Shown: positions 1 to 8,450, counted from the stretch's first letter. The stretch: 64,000 nucleotides of DNA from Firmicutes bacterium UBA3572 (GCA_002375985.1 DFNH01000011.1:7328-71327), one strand, 5' to 3'. The notes: generated from the sequence alone by a model not told the origin. Made by a program: numbers and translations.

Positions 1-1
1 A

Positions 2-304
2 CTCATCCGGCAGCACCACGAGCGGTGGGACGGGAAGGGATATCCCCGGGGACTGCGCGGCGAGGAGATCCACGTCCTGAGCCGCATCCTGGCCATAGCT
101 GACGCCTACGATGCGATGACGTCAGAGCGGCCCTACCGCCCGGCCCTGTTGCGCGAGGAGGCCCTGGAGGAGCTGAAGAGATGCGCGGGGACGCAGTTCG
201 ACCCGCATTTGGTAGAGGTGTTTGTGAAGCTGCTGGACGAAAAAAGGGAAGGCCGCGCGGAAAGGCGTGCCTCCCTCCGGCCGGACGCGCTACCCCAAGG
301 CTGA
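2..304 (+). CDS. HD-GYP domain protein, C-terminal fragment
   Basis: This is the last 100 residues of a protein that begins before the window. The reading frame is open from base 2 to the TGA at 302-304. The segment HHERWDGKGYPRGL, followed about 20 residues on by an ADAYDAMTSERPYRP stretch, is the conserved second half of HD-GYP domains, which hydrolyse cyclic di-GMP or related cyclic dinucleotides using a metal centre. The catalytic HD pair and any sensory or receiver domain lie upstream and cannot be seen, so the input signal is unknown. The tail after the domain is short and Arg-rich. The domain assignment is firm; the substrate is inferred from the family. Confidence 0.85.
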   Translation, partial: LIRQHHERWDGKGYPRGLRGEEIHVLSRILAIADAYDAMTSERPYRPALLREEALEELKRCAGTQFDPHLVEVFVKLLDEKREGRAERRASLRPDALPQG

Positions 305-450
305 AGCCCGCAGTGAAAGTGGCGGTCACCGGCGCGCCCGACCGGCTTGGCCGACGGGGCGTGAAGCAGGTGGTCAGGAGGCTTGACCCGGGACGCGAAT
401 TAGCGGGGGGAGGTGTGGCGGTACCTTGGATCACCCCGCCGACGGTGGGT

Positions 451-645
451 TCACTTCTGCCAAGCACGGATAAAGGCCCGCACGGAGCGGTCATAAGTGC
501 GCTCGACCTCCGGTGGGAATAAACAGCCCGGAAGTTCGCCACGGTTTCGGTGGTAGGCTATACATTCGCAGCAAAGGCCTTTTTTTTCGCACGGGGTGTA
601 GGTGCAGGTGCAACGGGCGAGGTTTTTGTCCTGCCGACACTCCAT
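451..645 (-). CDS. Small cysteine-rich protein, DUF6485-like
   Basis: A 64-residue protein starting at the ATG at 645. An AAGGAGGTG ribosome site at 652-660 lies seven bases upstream and decides against the GTG at 654, which overlaps it. The first 30 residues hold seven cysteines (MECRQDKNLARCTCTY, then CEKKGLCCECIAYH) and the second half has the GELPGCLFPPEVERTYDRS stretch. This pattern matches the small DUF6485 family of anaerobic Firmicutes. The cysteine spacing suggests metal binding, probably zinc or an iron-sulfur cluster, but no function is known. It is transcribed away from its neighbours and seems to be a single gene. Confidence 0.7.
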   Translation of the reverse strand: MECRQDKNLARCTCTYTPCEKKGLCCECIAYHRNRGELPGCLFPPEVERTYDRSVRAFIRAWQK

Positions 646-761
646 TGCGAACACCTCCTTAAAAGATTGCGTTTAGCAACAAATAGATAAAAGCTTTTTC
701 ACTTATATTTCGTGCAGCCGGGCGCGAAACCCTGCCTCGGGAAAAAAAACTGGTCACACAG

Positions 762-803
762 ACCGCTACCATCTAGCTCCTAAGAACGCGCAGAGGTAGC
801 GGT
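762..803. repeat. Inverted repeat upstream of the DUF3866 gene
   Basis: Perfect 9-bp arms ACCGCTACC (762-770) and GGTAGCGGT (795-803) are separated by 24 bases. They lie in the 269-base region between the divergent DUF6485-like and DUF3866 genes. No T-run follows, so it is not an obvious terminator. It could be a regulator site or part of a leader RNA. The rest of 646-914 shows AT-rich stretches near 661-710 that may hold the promoter of the minus-strand gene, but nothing more specific. Confidence 0.35.
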
Positions 804-914
804 TCCCGGGGGTTAATTGTGTTGGTACGGCCGGCGGCGTTCCGTTGGCGGGCGCCTGGTTAGGCGTATACTGTACTTAAACATAAGCAAACGGAATGTG
901 TAGGGGGTTTTGGG

Positions 915-2015
915 GTGATTAGAATTCGGCCAGGACGGGTTGTGGAGATAACCGGCCGGCGGCCGGGCCTATCGGAGTTAATGGTCGAGACTGAGGGGCG
1001 GGTGGAAAAAGCGGTCAACTACGACGAGCTTACCGGGCCGGTGGCGGTGGGCGATCGAGTGGCGCTGAACACATCGGCCGTAAATCTGGGTCTCGGCACC
1101 GGCGGCGTCCACTTTGTGATGCTCAATCTGGAGCGTGCCGTCCGGGATGCGCCGAAGGCAGGGCACATCATGAAGCTACGGTATACCCCGTTTCAGGTAC
1201 AGGTGCTGGCGGTGGAGGAGGAGGCCAGCCCGCATTTTGCGGCGATACGGGACTGTGAAAGCCTCGAAAGGCTGCCGGTGGCGGTGGGCAGCCTGCACAG
1301 CATGCTGGGGCCGTTTGCGGCGGCCGTGAAGCTATTGGCGCCGGAGGTGCGCCTGGTGTACCTGATGACCGACGGAGGGGCGTTGCCTCTGGCGTTCAGC
1401 CGTCTGGTGCGGCAACTACGGGACCGGGGTCTGCTGGACGCTACGGTTACTTGCGGTCACGCCTTCGGTGGAGACTATGAGGCCGTAAATGTGTATAGCG
1501 GGCTTTTGGCCGCACGCGCCGCGGCGGGGGCGGATATGGTCATCGCGGTGATGGGACCCGGGATCGTGGGCAGCGGACAGACCTACGGGTTTACCGGCAT
1601 TGAGCAGGGGGAGATCATCAATGCGGTGGGCGTGTTGGGCGGCACACCGATTGCCATTCCCAGGATTAGTTTTGCCGACCCCCGGGACAGGCACCGGGGG
1701 GTGAGCCACCACACTCTGACCGCGCTGGGACGGGTGGCGCTCCAGCCCGCCCTGGTGGCTTTGCCCCGTCTGGATCCGGCGGCGCAGCGGTTGCTTGAGG
1801 TACAGCTGGCCACCGCCGGCATCCCCGACCGGCACCAGGTGGTCATTGCCGATGGAAAACCGGCGTTGGAAGCCCTGGAAGCCTATCGCCTCAACGTGAC
1901 GACCATGGGGCGGGGTCCCGCCGAAACCCCCGAGTTTTTCCTCGCCTGCGGTGCGGCCGCCCGACTGGCCGTTGACGCCTACCGGACCGCCCGTACCCCA
2001 AACCGCCGGTCATAA
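915..2015 (+). CDS. DUF3866 family protein
   Basis: A 366-residue protein with a GTG start at 915 behind a G-rich stretch (TAGGGGG at 901). It matches the DUF3866 family found in Actinobacteria and GC-rich Clostridia. The first 60 residues look like a small beta-rich domain (VVEITGRRPGLSELMVETEG). The rest looks like an alpha/beta fold with a Gly-rich loop (VMGPGIVGSGQTYGF, about residues 214-228) and a YSGLLAARAAAGADM helix before it. There is no signal peptide or membrane segment. The biochemical role is unknown. It stands just upstream of spoIIM and xerD on the same strand, in what could be one transcription unit. Confidence 0.75.
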   Translation: MIRIRPGRVVEITGRRPGLSELMVETEGRVEKAVNYDELTGPVAVGDRVALNTSAVNLGLGTGGVHFVMLNLERAVRDAPKAGHIMKLRYTPFQVQVLAVEEEASPHFAAIRDCESLERLPVAVGSLHSMLGPFAAAVKLLAPEVRLVYLMTDGGALPLAFSRLVRQLRDRGLLDATVTCGHAFGGDYEAVNVYSGLLAARAAAGADMVIAVMGPGIVGSGQTYGFTGIEQGEIINAVGVLGGTPIAIPRISFADPRDRHRGVSHHTLTALGRVALQPALVALPRLDPAAQRLLEVQLATAGIPDRHQVVIADGKPALEALEAYRLNVTTMGRGPAETPEFFLACGAAARLAVDAYRTARTPNRRS

Positions 2016-2079
2016 ACCGGTTCTGAGCCCCATAAATTTGGCTAGTAGGGGACAGGTCCCCGGAAAGGGGAAGGTTCAG

Positions 2080-2706
2080 GTGGGCAAGGTTCGACAGTTC
2101 CTGGTCCTTTCGCTACGCACTCATTGGCGCCTCTATTTGGTGGTCGGCCTGCTTTTCTCGGCCGGTTTGGTTGCCGGCGCCTGGAGCGCGAGCGGGCTGG
2201 AGACCGCCACGGCCGGCGAGCTCCAGGAATACATCAATCAGCTTTTTGCCAATGCCGACCACCTGGAAAGACGTTCCGGGGAACAGTTTGTGGAGGCTAC
2301 TTTCAATAACGTTATGCTCGTGGCGGTGATCTACCTGGCCGGGATTTCCGTGATCGGCATCCCGGTGATGCTGGGGCTCTTGTTTGTCCGCGGATTTGCC
2401 ATCGGCTTCGCCCTCTGGTTTTTGAGCAGTCAAATGGGTTGGCCCGGTATACTCCTGGCTCTGGCGTCGGTCCTGCCGCAGAATATGATTTTGATTCCCG
2501 CGGTGCTTTTTGCCGGTGTGGCTGCGTTGTCCTTTTCCCTACTCTTGATCCGGCGCGGATTTCGTCCGGACATCCGCGTTTGGCCCGCTTTTGTGCGTTA
2601 CTCAGGGATGATGGCGGCGGCTGCGGTGGTCTCCGTAGGTGCGGGTCTGGTGGAGGCCTACGTGGCGCCGTACCTGTTGGGACTTTTGCAGGCCATCCCG
2701 GGATGA
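2080..2706 (+). CDS. spoIIM: Stage II sporulation protein M
   Basis: A 208-residue integral membrane protein. The GTG at 2080 is preferred because AAAGGGG (2065-2070) lies at ribosome-site distance and the open frame further upstream overlaps the previous gene. Hydrophobic segments begin near residues 15 (YLVVGLLFSAGLVAGAW), 75, 120 and 170, in the usual SpoIIM layout. In spore-formers SpoIIM anchors the SpoIID-SpoIIP peptidoglycan-degrading engulfment complex in the mother-cell membrane. A SpoIID-domain protein is encoded at 40602 in this window. The neighbours xerD and deoB downstream match the classic Bacillus spoIIM-yqzK-xerD-drm order. Confidence 0.88.
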   Translation: MGKVRQFLVLSLRTHWRLYLVVGLLFSAGLVAGAWSASGLETATAGELQEYINQLFANADHLERRSGEQFVEATFNNVMLVAVIYLAGISVIGIPVMLGLLFVRGFAIGFALWFLSSQMGWPGILLALASVLPQNMILIPAVLFAGVAALSFSLLLIRRGFRPDIRVWPAFVRYSGMMAAAAVVSVGAGLVEAYVAPYLLGLLQAIPG

Positions 2707-2725
2707 AGGGGGGGTGGAGACGGGC

Positions 2726-2953
2726 GTGATTGTCGTCATTATTTCGGCGCTAAAGCGCAAGGTCTTATTTGTCTGCCGCCTTTGCCTGTTGCTGATCGTC
2801 CTGACCATCCTGGTGATCCAGATCCACGGGATGTTCAAGACGGAAGCCCCATCGCGCCTGGCGGACCCGGTAACGGCGGAGGCACCGCCGTCGAACTTGT
2901 TGGAAAACTTGGTCGAATGGCTTAAAGAGTACTACCGCGGCAAATCCCGGTAG
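2726..2953 (+). CDS. Small single-pass membrane protein, YqzK/DUF4227 position
   Basis: A protein of about 75 residues with one hydrophobic helix (VCRLCLLLIVLTILVIQI) and a charged C-terminal tail ending LVEWLKEYYRGKSR. The start is uncertain: the GTG at 2726 lies at a workable distance from a GAAGGGGGGG stretch, whereas the GTG at 2714 overlaps that stretch. It sits between spoIIM and xerD, the place taken by yqzK (DUF4227) in Bacillus. The assignment rests mainly on position and topology, because the sequence similarity visible by eye is weak. Function unknown. Confidence 0.6.
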   Translation: MIVVIISALKRKVLFVCRLCLLLIVLTILVIQIHGMFKTEAPSRLADPVTAEAPPSNLLENLVEWLKEYYRGKSR

Positions 2954-3014
2954 GATTTTTTTGCTGGCGGGCGAAGAAAATAGTAACATAACCGAATACC
3001 ACAGGAGCACGGAC

Positions 3015-3902
3015 ATGGAGCAGTATGTGGAGTTGTTTTTGGATTACTTGCGTATAGAGCGTGGTTTGGCGGTGAATACCTTGACGGCCTACCGGGCGGA
3101 CTTGGCCCGGTGGGTGCGCTTTTTGGCACGCCAGGGTGTGCAATCACCGGGGGACATCAAGCGGGGGCACATCACCGCCTTTCTAGAACAATTGCGGCGC
3201 GATGGTCAACAACCGGCCACCGTGGCCCGGCGATTAGCGGCGGTACGGGCCTTTTTGAAGTTTTTGGCTGCTGAGCGGCTGGTGGCAACCAACCCGGCGG
3301 AAGAACTCGGTTCGCCGCGTTTAGCGCACCGGCTGCCGCATGTTCTTGGGTTGGAGGAAGTGCAAAGGCTGCTGGAGGCGCCCGATACCGGAAGCCCGCT
3401 CGGCCTGCGGGACCGCGCCTTGCTTGAGCTCTTATACGCCACCGGTTTGCGGGTGTCCGAAGCGGTAAGTCTGCGGGTGGGGGATCTGGACATGGCGGCG
3501 GGCTTGCTCCGCTGCCTGGGCAAGGGCGGACGGGAACGCTTGGTGCCGGTGGGCGACGAAGCGCTGCGGGTAACTGGTGCCTACCTGAGGCAGGCCCGGC
3601 CGAGGTTATTGAAGGGGCGGCCTTCGCGTTACCTGTTTTTAAATCGCCGGGGGCAGCCGCTGACCCGCCAGACCGTATGGAAGTTGCTCAAGCGTTACGC
3701 GAAGAGAGCGGGGATCGACCGGCAGGTTACGCCCCACACGCTCCGGCACTCCTTCGCGACCCACCTGCTGGAAAACGGTGCCGATTTGCGCGCGGTCCAG
3801 GAGATGTTGGGCCACGCCGACATTGTCACCACCCAGATTTATACCCACCTGACCACCCGCGGCCTGCGTGCCGTTTACGACCGTACTCATCCCCGGGCTT
3901 GA
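3015..3902 (+). CDS. xerD: Site-specific tyrosine recombinase XerD
   Basis: A 295-residue tyrosine recombinase. The ATG at 3015 follows AGGAG at 3003 and gives the usual XerD start (MEQYVELFLDYLRIERGLA). Residues 1-90 form the SAM-like DNA-binding domain and 105-290 the catalytic domain. The catalytic set is complete: R146 in GLRVSE, K170, H241 and R244 in HTLRHSFATH, H267 in LGH, and the Y276 nucleophile in QIYTH. It should resolve chromosome dimers at dif together with a partner XerC. The chromosomal context (spoIIM before, deoB after) argues for the housekeeping XerD and against a phage integrase. Confidence 0.93.
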   Translation: MEQYVELFLDYLRIERGLAVNTLTAYRADLARWVRFLARQGVQSPGDIKRGHITAFLEQLRRDGQQPATVARRLAAVRAFLKFLAAERLVATNPAEELGSPRLAHRLPHVLGLEEVQRLLEAPDTGSPLGLRDRALLELLYATGLRVSEAVSLRVGDLDMAAGLLRCLGKGGRERLVPVGDEALRVTGAYLRQARPRLLKGRPSRYLFLNRRGQPLTRQTVWKLLKRYAKRAGIDRQVTPHTLRHSFATHLLENGADLRAVQEMLGHADIVTTQIYTHLTTRGLRAVYDRTHPRA

Positions 3903-3932
3903 GGAACGACCGGGCAAAAGGAGGCGCTACGT

Positions 3933-5108
3933 TTGCAGTTGATCAACCGGGTTATTGTGCTTGTCCTGGACAGTGTGGGGGTGGGTGCGCTGCCGGACGC
4001 CGCCGCTTACGGCGACCAGGGCAGTAACACCTTGGGAAACGTCGCCCGGGCCGTAGGTGGTTTGTCTTTGCCGCACCTGAGCGCTTTGGGGCTGGGCAAC
4101 ATCATCCCCGTGCATGGCGTGCCGCCGGCCAAGAATCCCCGGGCTGCCTTCGGCAAGATGGCCATCCGTTCGGCCGGCAAGGACACCACCACCGGGCACT
4201 GGGAACTGGCGGGCCTGATCCTGTCCCGGCCCTTTCCGGTCTACCCCGACGGTTTTCCCGCATCGTTGATCGCGGAATTCGAGGCGCGTATTGGCCGCCG
4301 GATACTGGGCAATAAAGCGGCTTCCGGTACCGAGATTATCGAGGAACTGGGCGCCAGACACATGGCCACCGGGTGGCCCATAGTGTACACCTCGGCCGAC
4401 AGCGTATTCCAGGTCGCGGCGCACGAGGAGATTATTCCGGTGGAGGAGCTTTACCGGATCTGCCAGATCGCCCGGGAACTGTTGACCGGTGAACATGGTG
4501 TCGGGCGGGTGATCGCCCGGCCTTTCGTGGGCCAACCGGGGAGTTTTGTGCGCACGCCCCGGCGCAAGGACTTTTCCCTGCCCCCGGTCGGCAAGACCGT
4601 GCTGCAAGCGCTCAAGGACCAGGGGCTCCGCGTGGTGGGCGTAGGCAAGATCGGGAACATTTTCGCCGAAACGGGCTTGACCGAGAGCCATCCCACCCGG
4701 AATAACGAACACGGGGTGGACAAGACCCTGGCGGTAATGGATATTGGCGGGCGGGGGCTGATTTTTACTAACCTGATTGACTTTGACATGCTCTACGGGC
4801 ACCGCAACGATGTACACGGGTATGCCGGCGCGCTGGCGGCGTTCGACCGCCGATTGCCGGAGATCTTGGCCGCGATGGCTTCCGACGATCTGTTGATCAT
4901 CACCGCCGATCACGGTTGTGACCCTACGATGCCCGGCACCGACCATTCCCGGGAGTACGTGCCGCTTCTGGTTTATGGAGAGCGAGTAGCCGGCGGAGTA
5001 GACCTCGGGACGCGCGCTACCCTGGCCGACGTGGCCGCCACCCTGGCGGTGGTTTTCGGGTTGACCTGGCCGGTAGGGGAAAGTTTCTACGGGCAGATTT
5101 TGCCTTAG
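3933..5108 (+). CDS. deoB: Phosphopentomutase
   Basis: A 391-residue enzyme that interconverts ribose-1-phosphate or deoxyribose-1-phosphate with the 5-phosphates. The TTG start at 3933 has AAAGGAGG at 3917-3924. Alkaline-phosphatase-superfamily signatures are present: DSVGVGALPDA near residue 13 (first metal ligand), GKDTTTGHWEL with the phosphorylated threonine, HRNDVHGYAGAL, and a metal-binding TADHGCDPTMPGTDHSREY near the C-terminus. It lies 30 bases after xerD and 17 bases before pdp, so the pair deoB-pdp likely forms a nucleoside-salvage unit feeding pentose phosphates to central metabolism. Confidence 0.95.
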   Translation: MQLINRVIVLVLDSVGVGALPDAAAYGDQGSNTLGNVARAVGGLSLPHLSALGLGNIIPVHGVPPAKNPRAAFGKMAIRSAGKDTTTGHWELAGLILSRPFPVYPDGFPASLIAEFEARIGRRILGNKAASGTEIIEELGARHMATGWPIVYTSADSVFQVAAHEEIIPVEELYRICQIARELLTGEHGVGRVIARPFVGQPGSFVRTPRRKDFSLPPVGKTVLQALKDQGLRVVGVGKIGNIFAETGLTESHPTRNNEHGVDKTLAVMDIGGRGLIFTNLIDFDMLYGHRNDVHGYAGALAAFDRRLPEILAAMASDDLLIITADHGCDPTMPGTDHSREYVPLLVYGERVAGGVDLGTRATLADVAATLAVVFGLTWPVGESFYGQILP

Positions 5109-5125
5109 CGGGGGTGTGAAAGCGT

Positions 5126-6469
5126 TTGCGGATGTACGACCTGATTCTGAAAAAACGCGATGGCGGGACCCTTTCCAGCGCCGAGATTGCCTATTTCATC
5201 CGGGGCTATGTGGCCGGCGAAATCCCCGATTACCAGGTGGCCGCGCTGCTGATGGTCGTTTACTTCCGGGGGATGACCTTTCGGGAGATGGCCGATCTGA
5301 CGGCGGCCATCGTTGATTCGGGTGAAACCTGTGACCTTGGAGTCATCCCGGGGATCAAGGTAGACAAACACAGCACCGGGGGGGTGGGTGACAAGACCAC
5401 GCTGGTCGTGGCACCGCTGGTGGCCGCGTGCGGCGTACCGGTGGTGAAAATGTCGGGCCGCGGCTTAGGCCATACCGGGGGCACCATTGACAAACTGGAG
5501 TCAATCCCCGGTTTTCGCACCGATTTAAGCCTGGCGGACATCGTGTCCCAGGTGCGGGAGGTAGGCCTGGCCGTGGTGGCCCAGACCGGCAACCTGACGC
5601 CCGCCGACCGCCGGCTTTACGCTCTGCGGGACGTTACGGCGACGGTGGATAGTATCCCCTTGATCGCCAGCAGCGTGATGTCCAAAAAGATCGCCGCCGG
5701 TGCCGATGCCATTGTGCTGGACGTTAAGACTGGGCGGGGCGCTTTCATGCAGGAGGAGGCGGCGGCCAGGGAGCTGGCCCAGGCCATGGTGCAGATCGGG
5801 CGGCAGCAGGGACGCCGTACCCTGGCGCTGGTGACCGGAATGGACGAACCTCTGGGTTATGCCGTGGGTAACGCCTTGGAAGTGCGGGAGGCCTTGAGGT
5901 TGCTGCGGGGCGAGGAACGGCCGGCGGATTTATACGCGCTGTGCCGGCATTTGGCCGGCTACATGGTGCTCCTCGGTGGCAAGGTGGACAGCCTGGACGA
6001 AGCCCAACTGCTGGTCGACCGGCAGTTGGCGTCCGGGGCGGCGCTGGATACCATGCGCGCCTGGGTGCGCGCCCAGGGTGGGGACCCGGCGGTGGTGGAC
6101 GAGCCGGACCTGTTGCCCGTAGCCTCTTTCCGGGTCGAAGTTACCGCCGCGTCGGCTGGCTTTGTTCAAGCCATCGACGCACGGGCGGTGGGCCGGGCGG
6201 CTTTAGCCCTGGGCGCCGGACGAGCGGTTAAGGGCGAGGCGATCGACCCGGCGGTGGGTGTGGTGCTGCGGCGCAAGGTGGGCGACCGGGTGAAAGCCGG
6301 GGAAGCGCTGGCCACGGTGTATCACAACGGAAAGGGCGTCGAGGAGGCGCTTTCCCGGATCCGACAGGCCTACCTGTTGAGGGCGGAAAAGGTAGAGCCG
6401 CCCGCCCTGGTGCGGGCCGTTATCGGTGCGCCGGCAGAAGAAGCTGGCTGGACTCTGCCCGGAAAATAG
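5126..6469 (+). CDS. pdp: Pyrimidine-nucleoside phosphorylase
   Basis: A 447-residue homodimeric phosphorylase cleaving uridine, thymidine or deoxyuridine with phosphate to give (deoxy)ribose-1-phosphate, the substrate of the neighbouring DeoB. The family signature SGRGLGHTGGTIDKLESIPG is intact near residue 110, preceded by the phosphate-binding KHSTGGVGDKTTL segment. The C-terminal biotinyl-like domain (VGDRVKAGEALATVYHNGKG) is also present. The start may be the TTG at 5126 or the ATG at 5132; a GGGGGTG stretch near 5110 fits the TTG better. In Bacillus this position holds punA, a purine phosphorylase, so the salvage specificity differs here. Confidence 0.93.
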   Translation: MRMYDLILKKRDGGTLSSAEIAYFIRGYVAGEIPDYQVAALLMVVYFRGMTFREMADLTAAIVDSGETCDLGVIPGIKVDKHSTGGVGDKTTLVVAPLVAACGVPVVKMSGRGLGHTGGTIDKLESIPGFRTDLSLADIVSQVREVGLAVVAQTGNLTPADRRLYALRDVTATVDSIPLIASSVMSKKIAAGADAIVLDVKTGRGAFMQEEAAARELAQAMVQIGRQQGRRTLALVTGMDEPLGYAVGNALEVREALRLLRGEERPADLYALCRHLAGYMVLLGGKVDSLDEAQLLVDRQLASGAALDTMRAWVRAQGGDPAVVDEPDLLPVASFRVEVTAASAGFVQAIDARAVGRAALALGAGRAVKGEAIDPAVGVVLRRKVGDRVKAGEALATVYHNGKGVEEALSRIRQAYLLRAEKVEPPALVRAVIGAPAEEAGWTLPGK

Positions 6470-6571
6470 TCGTTAGTCGTCGGATTACTGGTAGGAATTC
6501 ATATCAGCGAATTCCTGACTGGCCCATTTTTATCTTCTGATGGTGTTACCCGTCAAGGGTGACATGGGCGT

Positions 6572-6620
6572 CTGCTGAAAAGTAAGCTTAATGAACGGTG
6601 CACACACCAAGTATATTTTT
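6572..6620. repeat. Repeat element copy 1 (CTGCTGAAAA ... CGGTGCACACA)
   Basis: CTGCTGAAAA at 6572 is followed, 24 bases from its start, by CGGTGCACACA at 6596, then by an AAGTATATTTTTC stretch. The same three blocks at the same spacing occur at 18101-18154, where the ends form a perfect inverted repeat. Here the right arm has decayed. The element fills the spacer between pdp and the dehydrogenase gene and could be a solo insertion-sequence end, a MITE remnant or a small structured RNA. Confidence 0.4.
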
Positions 6621-6665
6621 CCCTGCCGGAGCTGGCAAAAAAACTGGCAAGAGGAGGACTAACCA

Positions 6666-7715
6666 ATGTACAGAATCGCGGTGATTCCCGGAGACGGCAC
6701 CGGTCCGGAGCAGGTGCGGGAAGGGTTGAAGGTGTTAAAAGCGGTGGCTCAAAAGCAGGGCTTTGAGCTGGAAACGGTCACCTTTGACTACGGTGGTGAG
6801 TATTACCTGCGCACGGGGGAGGTGCTGCCCGCGGGTGCGGTGGACGAGTTGCGCCGTTTCGACGCCATTTATCTCGGAGCCATTGGTCATCCGGAGGTGC
6901 GGCCCGGGATCCTGGAACAGGGTATCCTGCTGCGGCTGCGCTTTGAGCTGGACCAATACATCAATTTGCGGCCGGTGCGCCTCTATCCGGGGGTGGAAAC
7001 GCCGCTGGCCGGCAAAGGGCCGGAGGATGTTGATTTTGTGGTGGTCCGCGAAAACACCGAGGGCCTTTATGCGGGCAGCGGCGGTTTTCTCAAGCGGGGC
7101 ACACCGGACGAGGTGGCCATTCAAACCTCGATTAACACCCGCAAGGGCGTGGAGCGCTGCATCCGGTTCGCTTTTGAATACTGCCGCCGGCGCAACCAGC
7201 GCAAGAAGGTGACGCTGTGCGGGAAAACGAATGTGCTCACCTACGCCTTTGATCTTTGGGAACGGGTTTTCCACGAGGTGGGCGCGGAGTACCCGGACAT
7301 CGAGCGCGACTACGCGCATGTGGACGCCATCTGCATGTGGATGGTGAAGAATCCCGAATGGTTTGACGTCATTGTGACCGACAACATGTTTGGCGACATC
7401 ATTACCGACCTGGGCGCCATAATCCAGGGCGGCATGGGGATCGCCGCGGGCGGCAACCTGAACCCGGAGGGCGTGTCGATGTTTGAACCCATCGGCGGGT
7501 CGGCACCCAAGTATACCGGGCAAAACGTAATCAATCCTCTGGCCGCCATTTGCGCCGCCGGCATGCTGCTGGAACACCTGGGCGAGACGGCCGCGGCCGC
7601 GCAGGTGGAAAGCGCGGTACAAAAAGTGTGCGCCAAGCACATCAAGAGCCTGGCCGCCGGGCGGATGGGTTACTCCACCAGCGAGGTCGGCGACCTGGTG
7701 GTCAGTTACCTGTAA
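6666..7715 (+). CDS. Isocitrate/isopropylmalate dehydrogenase family, LeuB-like
   Basis: A 349-residue NAD-dependent beta-decarboxylating dehydrogenase, starting at an ATG preceded by AAGAGGAGG. Visible family motifs are IAVIPGDGTGPE at the N-terminus, LLRLRFELDQYINLRPVRLY, a substrate-binding RENTEGLYAGSGG, and NMFGDIITDLGA with the metal-binding aspartates. The central part resembles actinobacterial 3-isopropylmalate dehydrogenase. The cofactor loop reads EPIGGSAPKYTGQN where LeuB enzymes have EPxHGSAPDIAG, so the substrate (isopropylmalate, tartrate or another 2-hydroxyacid) is not settled. No other leucine genes are nearby. The next gene is a flavin reductase 26 bases downstream. Confidence 0.85.
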   Translation: MYRIAVIPGDGTGPEQVREGLKVLKAVAQKQGFELETVTFDYGGEYYLRTGEVLPAGAVDELRRFDAIYLGAIGHPEVRPGILEQGILLRLRFELDQYINLRPVRLYPGVETPLAGKGPEDVDFVVVRENTEGLYAGSGGFLKRGTPDEVAIQTSINTRKGVERCIRFAFEYCRRRNQRKKVTLCGKTNVLTYAFDLWERVFHEVGAEYPDIERDYAHVDAICMWMVKNPEWFDVIVTDNMFGDIITDLGAIIQGGMGIAAGGNLNPEGVSMFEPIGGSAPKYTGQNVINPLAAICAAGMLLEHLGETAAAAQVESAVQKVCAKHIKSLAAGRMGYSTSEVGDLVVSYL

Positions 7716-7741
7716 GTTTGGATTTAAGGAAGGTGAACCGG

Positions 7742-8344
7742 GTGAGCGGGAAGTTGGTCGTGGGCATCAGCGGCAGCCCACGCAAGGGCGGGAACACGGA
7801 TACCCTGCTGGCGGCGCTGCTCCGGGGGGCCGCGGTGGCCGGCGTGCGGACCGAGGCGCTGTTCCTGCGGGACTACCGGTTCAGTCCCTGCATCGGGTGT
7901 GAAAAGTGCCGGGAACTGAAGACGTGCGGCACCTTCAGGGACGACATGCAGCGGCTGTACCCGGTACTGGAGCGGGCCGACGGCCTGGTGCTCGGTTCCC
8001 CGACCCACAATTACAACGTCACCGCCATTATGAAGGGGTTTATCGACCGGCTGTATCCTTATTACGATTTCTCCGCGGACCGGCGCAAATGGGGGAGCCG
8101 GCTGGGCGGTCCGGGTAAGAAGGCGTTGGTGTTTGCGGTCTGCGAACAGCCGACCCCGGAGAACCTGGGGGTGACCCTGCCCGCGCTGGCTTTGAGTTTT
8201 CGGGCGCTGGGTTTTGAAATCTTTGACGAGTGGGGTGTGACCGGCTTTTTCGAGCGGGCAACGGTGTTGCAGGACCCGGGTGTTATGGCGGCGGCCGCGA
8301 CCCGGGGGCGCAAGCTGGCGGAGGCGCTTGGCAAATCGGTCTAG
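7742..8344 (+). CDS. NADPH-dependent FMN reductase / flavodoxin-fold oxidoreductase
   Basis: A 200-residue flavodoxin-fold protein. The GTG at 7742 follows AAGGAAGG (7726-7733). The N-terminal FMN phosphate-binding loop is GISGSPRKGGNTDTLL. It is followed by CIGCEKCRELKTCG near residue 48, the paired-cysteine segment typical of the iron-sulfur-flavoprotein-like branch, and then GSPTHNYNVTAIMKGFIDRL. The four cysteines could bind a [4Fe-4S] cluster, but the compact CxxC spacing of true Isf proteins is only partly matched. It probably shuttles electrons between pyridine nucleotide or ferredoxin and an unknown acceptor. Confidence 0.8.
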   Translation: MSGKLVVGISGSPRKGGNTDTLLAALLRGAAVAGVRTEALFLRDYRFSPCIGCEKCRELKTCGTFRDDMQRLYPVLERADGLVLGSPTHNYNVTAIMKGFIDRLYPYYDFSADRRKWGSRLGGPGKKALVFAVCEQPTPENLGVTLPALALSFRALGFEIFDEWGVTGFFERATVLQDPGVMAAAATRGRKLAEALGKSV

Positions 8345-8450
8345 CGCCGAGGTGGTGCCGGGCAAGGGCGTTTACGGGCAGGATTTCCTGTCCGGAGCAT
8401 AGAATCTCTGGAGGAAGCAGAAAAAGTAATCTATTTTGGGAAATGAAAGT

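Noticed and set aside
2048..2061. GGGGACAGGTCCCC palindrome as a repeat-family member
   Set aside because: Only one weak relative (GGGGACATGTCC near 27262) was seen in the window, too little to call a repeat.
3927..4946. Minus-strand open frame of 339 codons
   Set aside because: It is antisense to deoB, lacks any family pattern and reflects GC-rich codon bias.
6735..7640. Minus-strand open frame of 301 codons
   Set aside because: Antisense shadow of the dehydrogenase gene with no recognisable domain.
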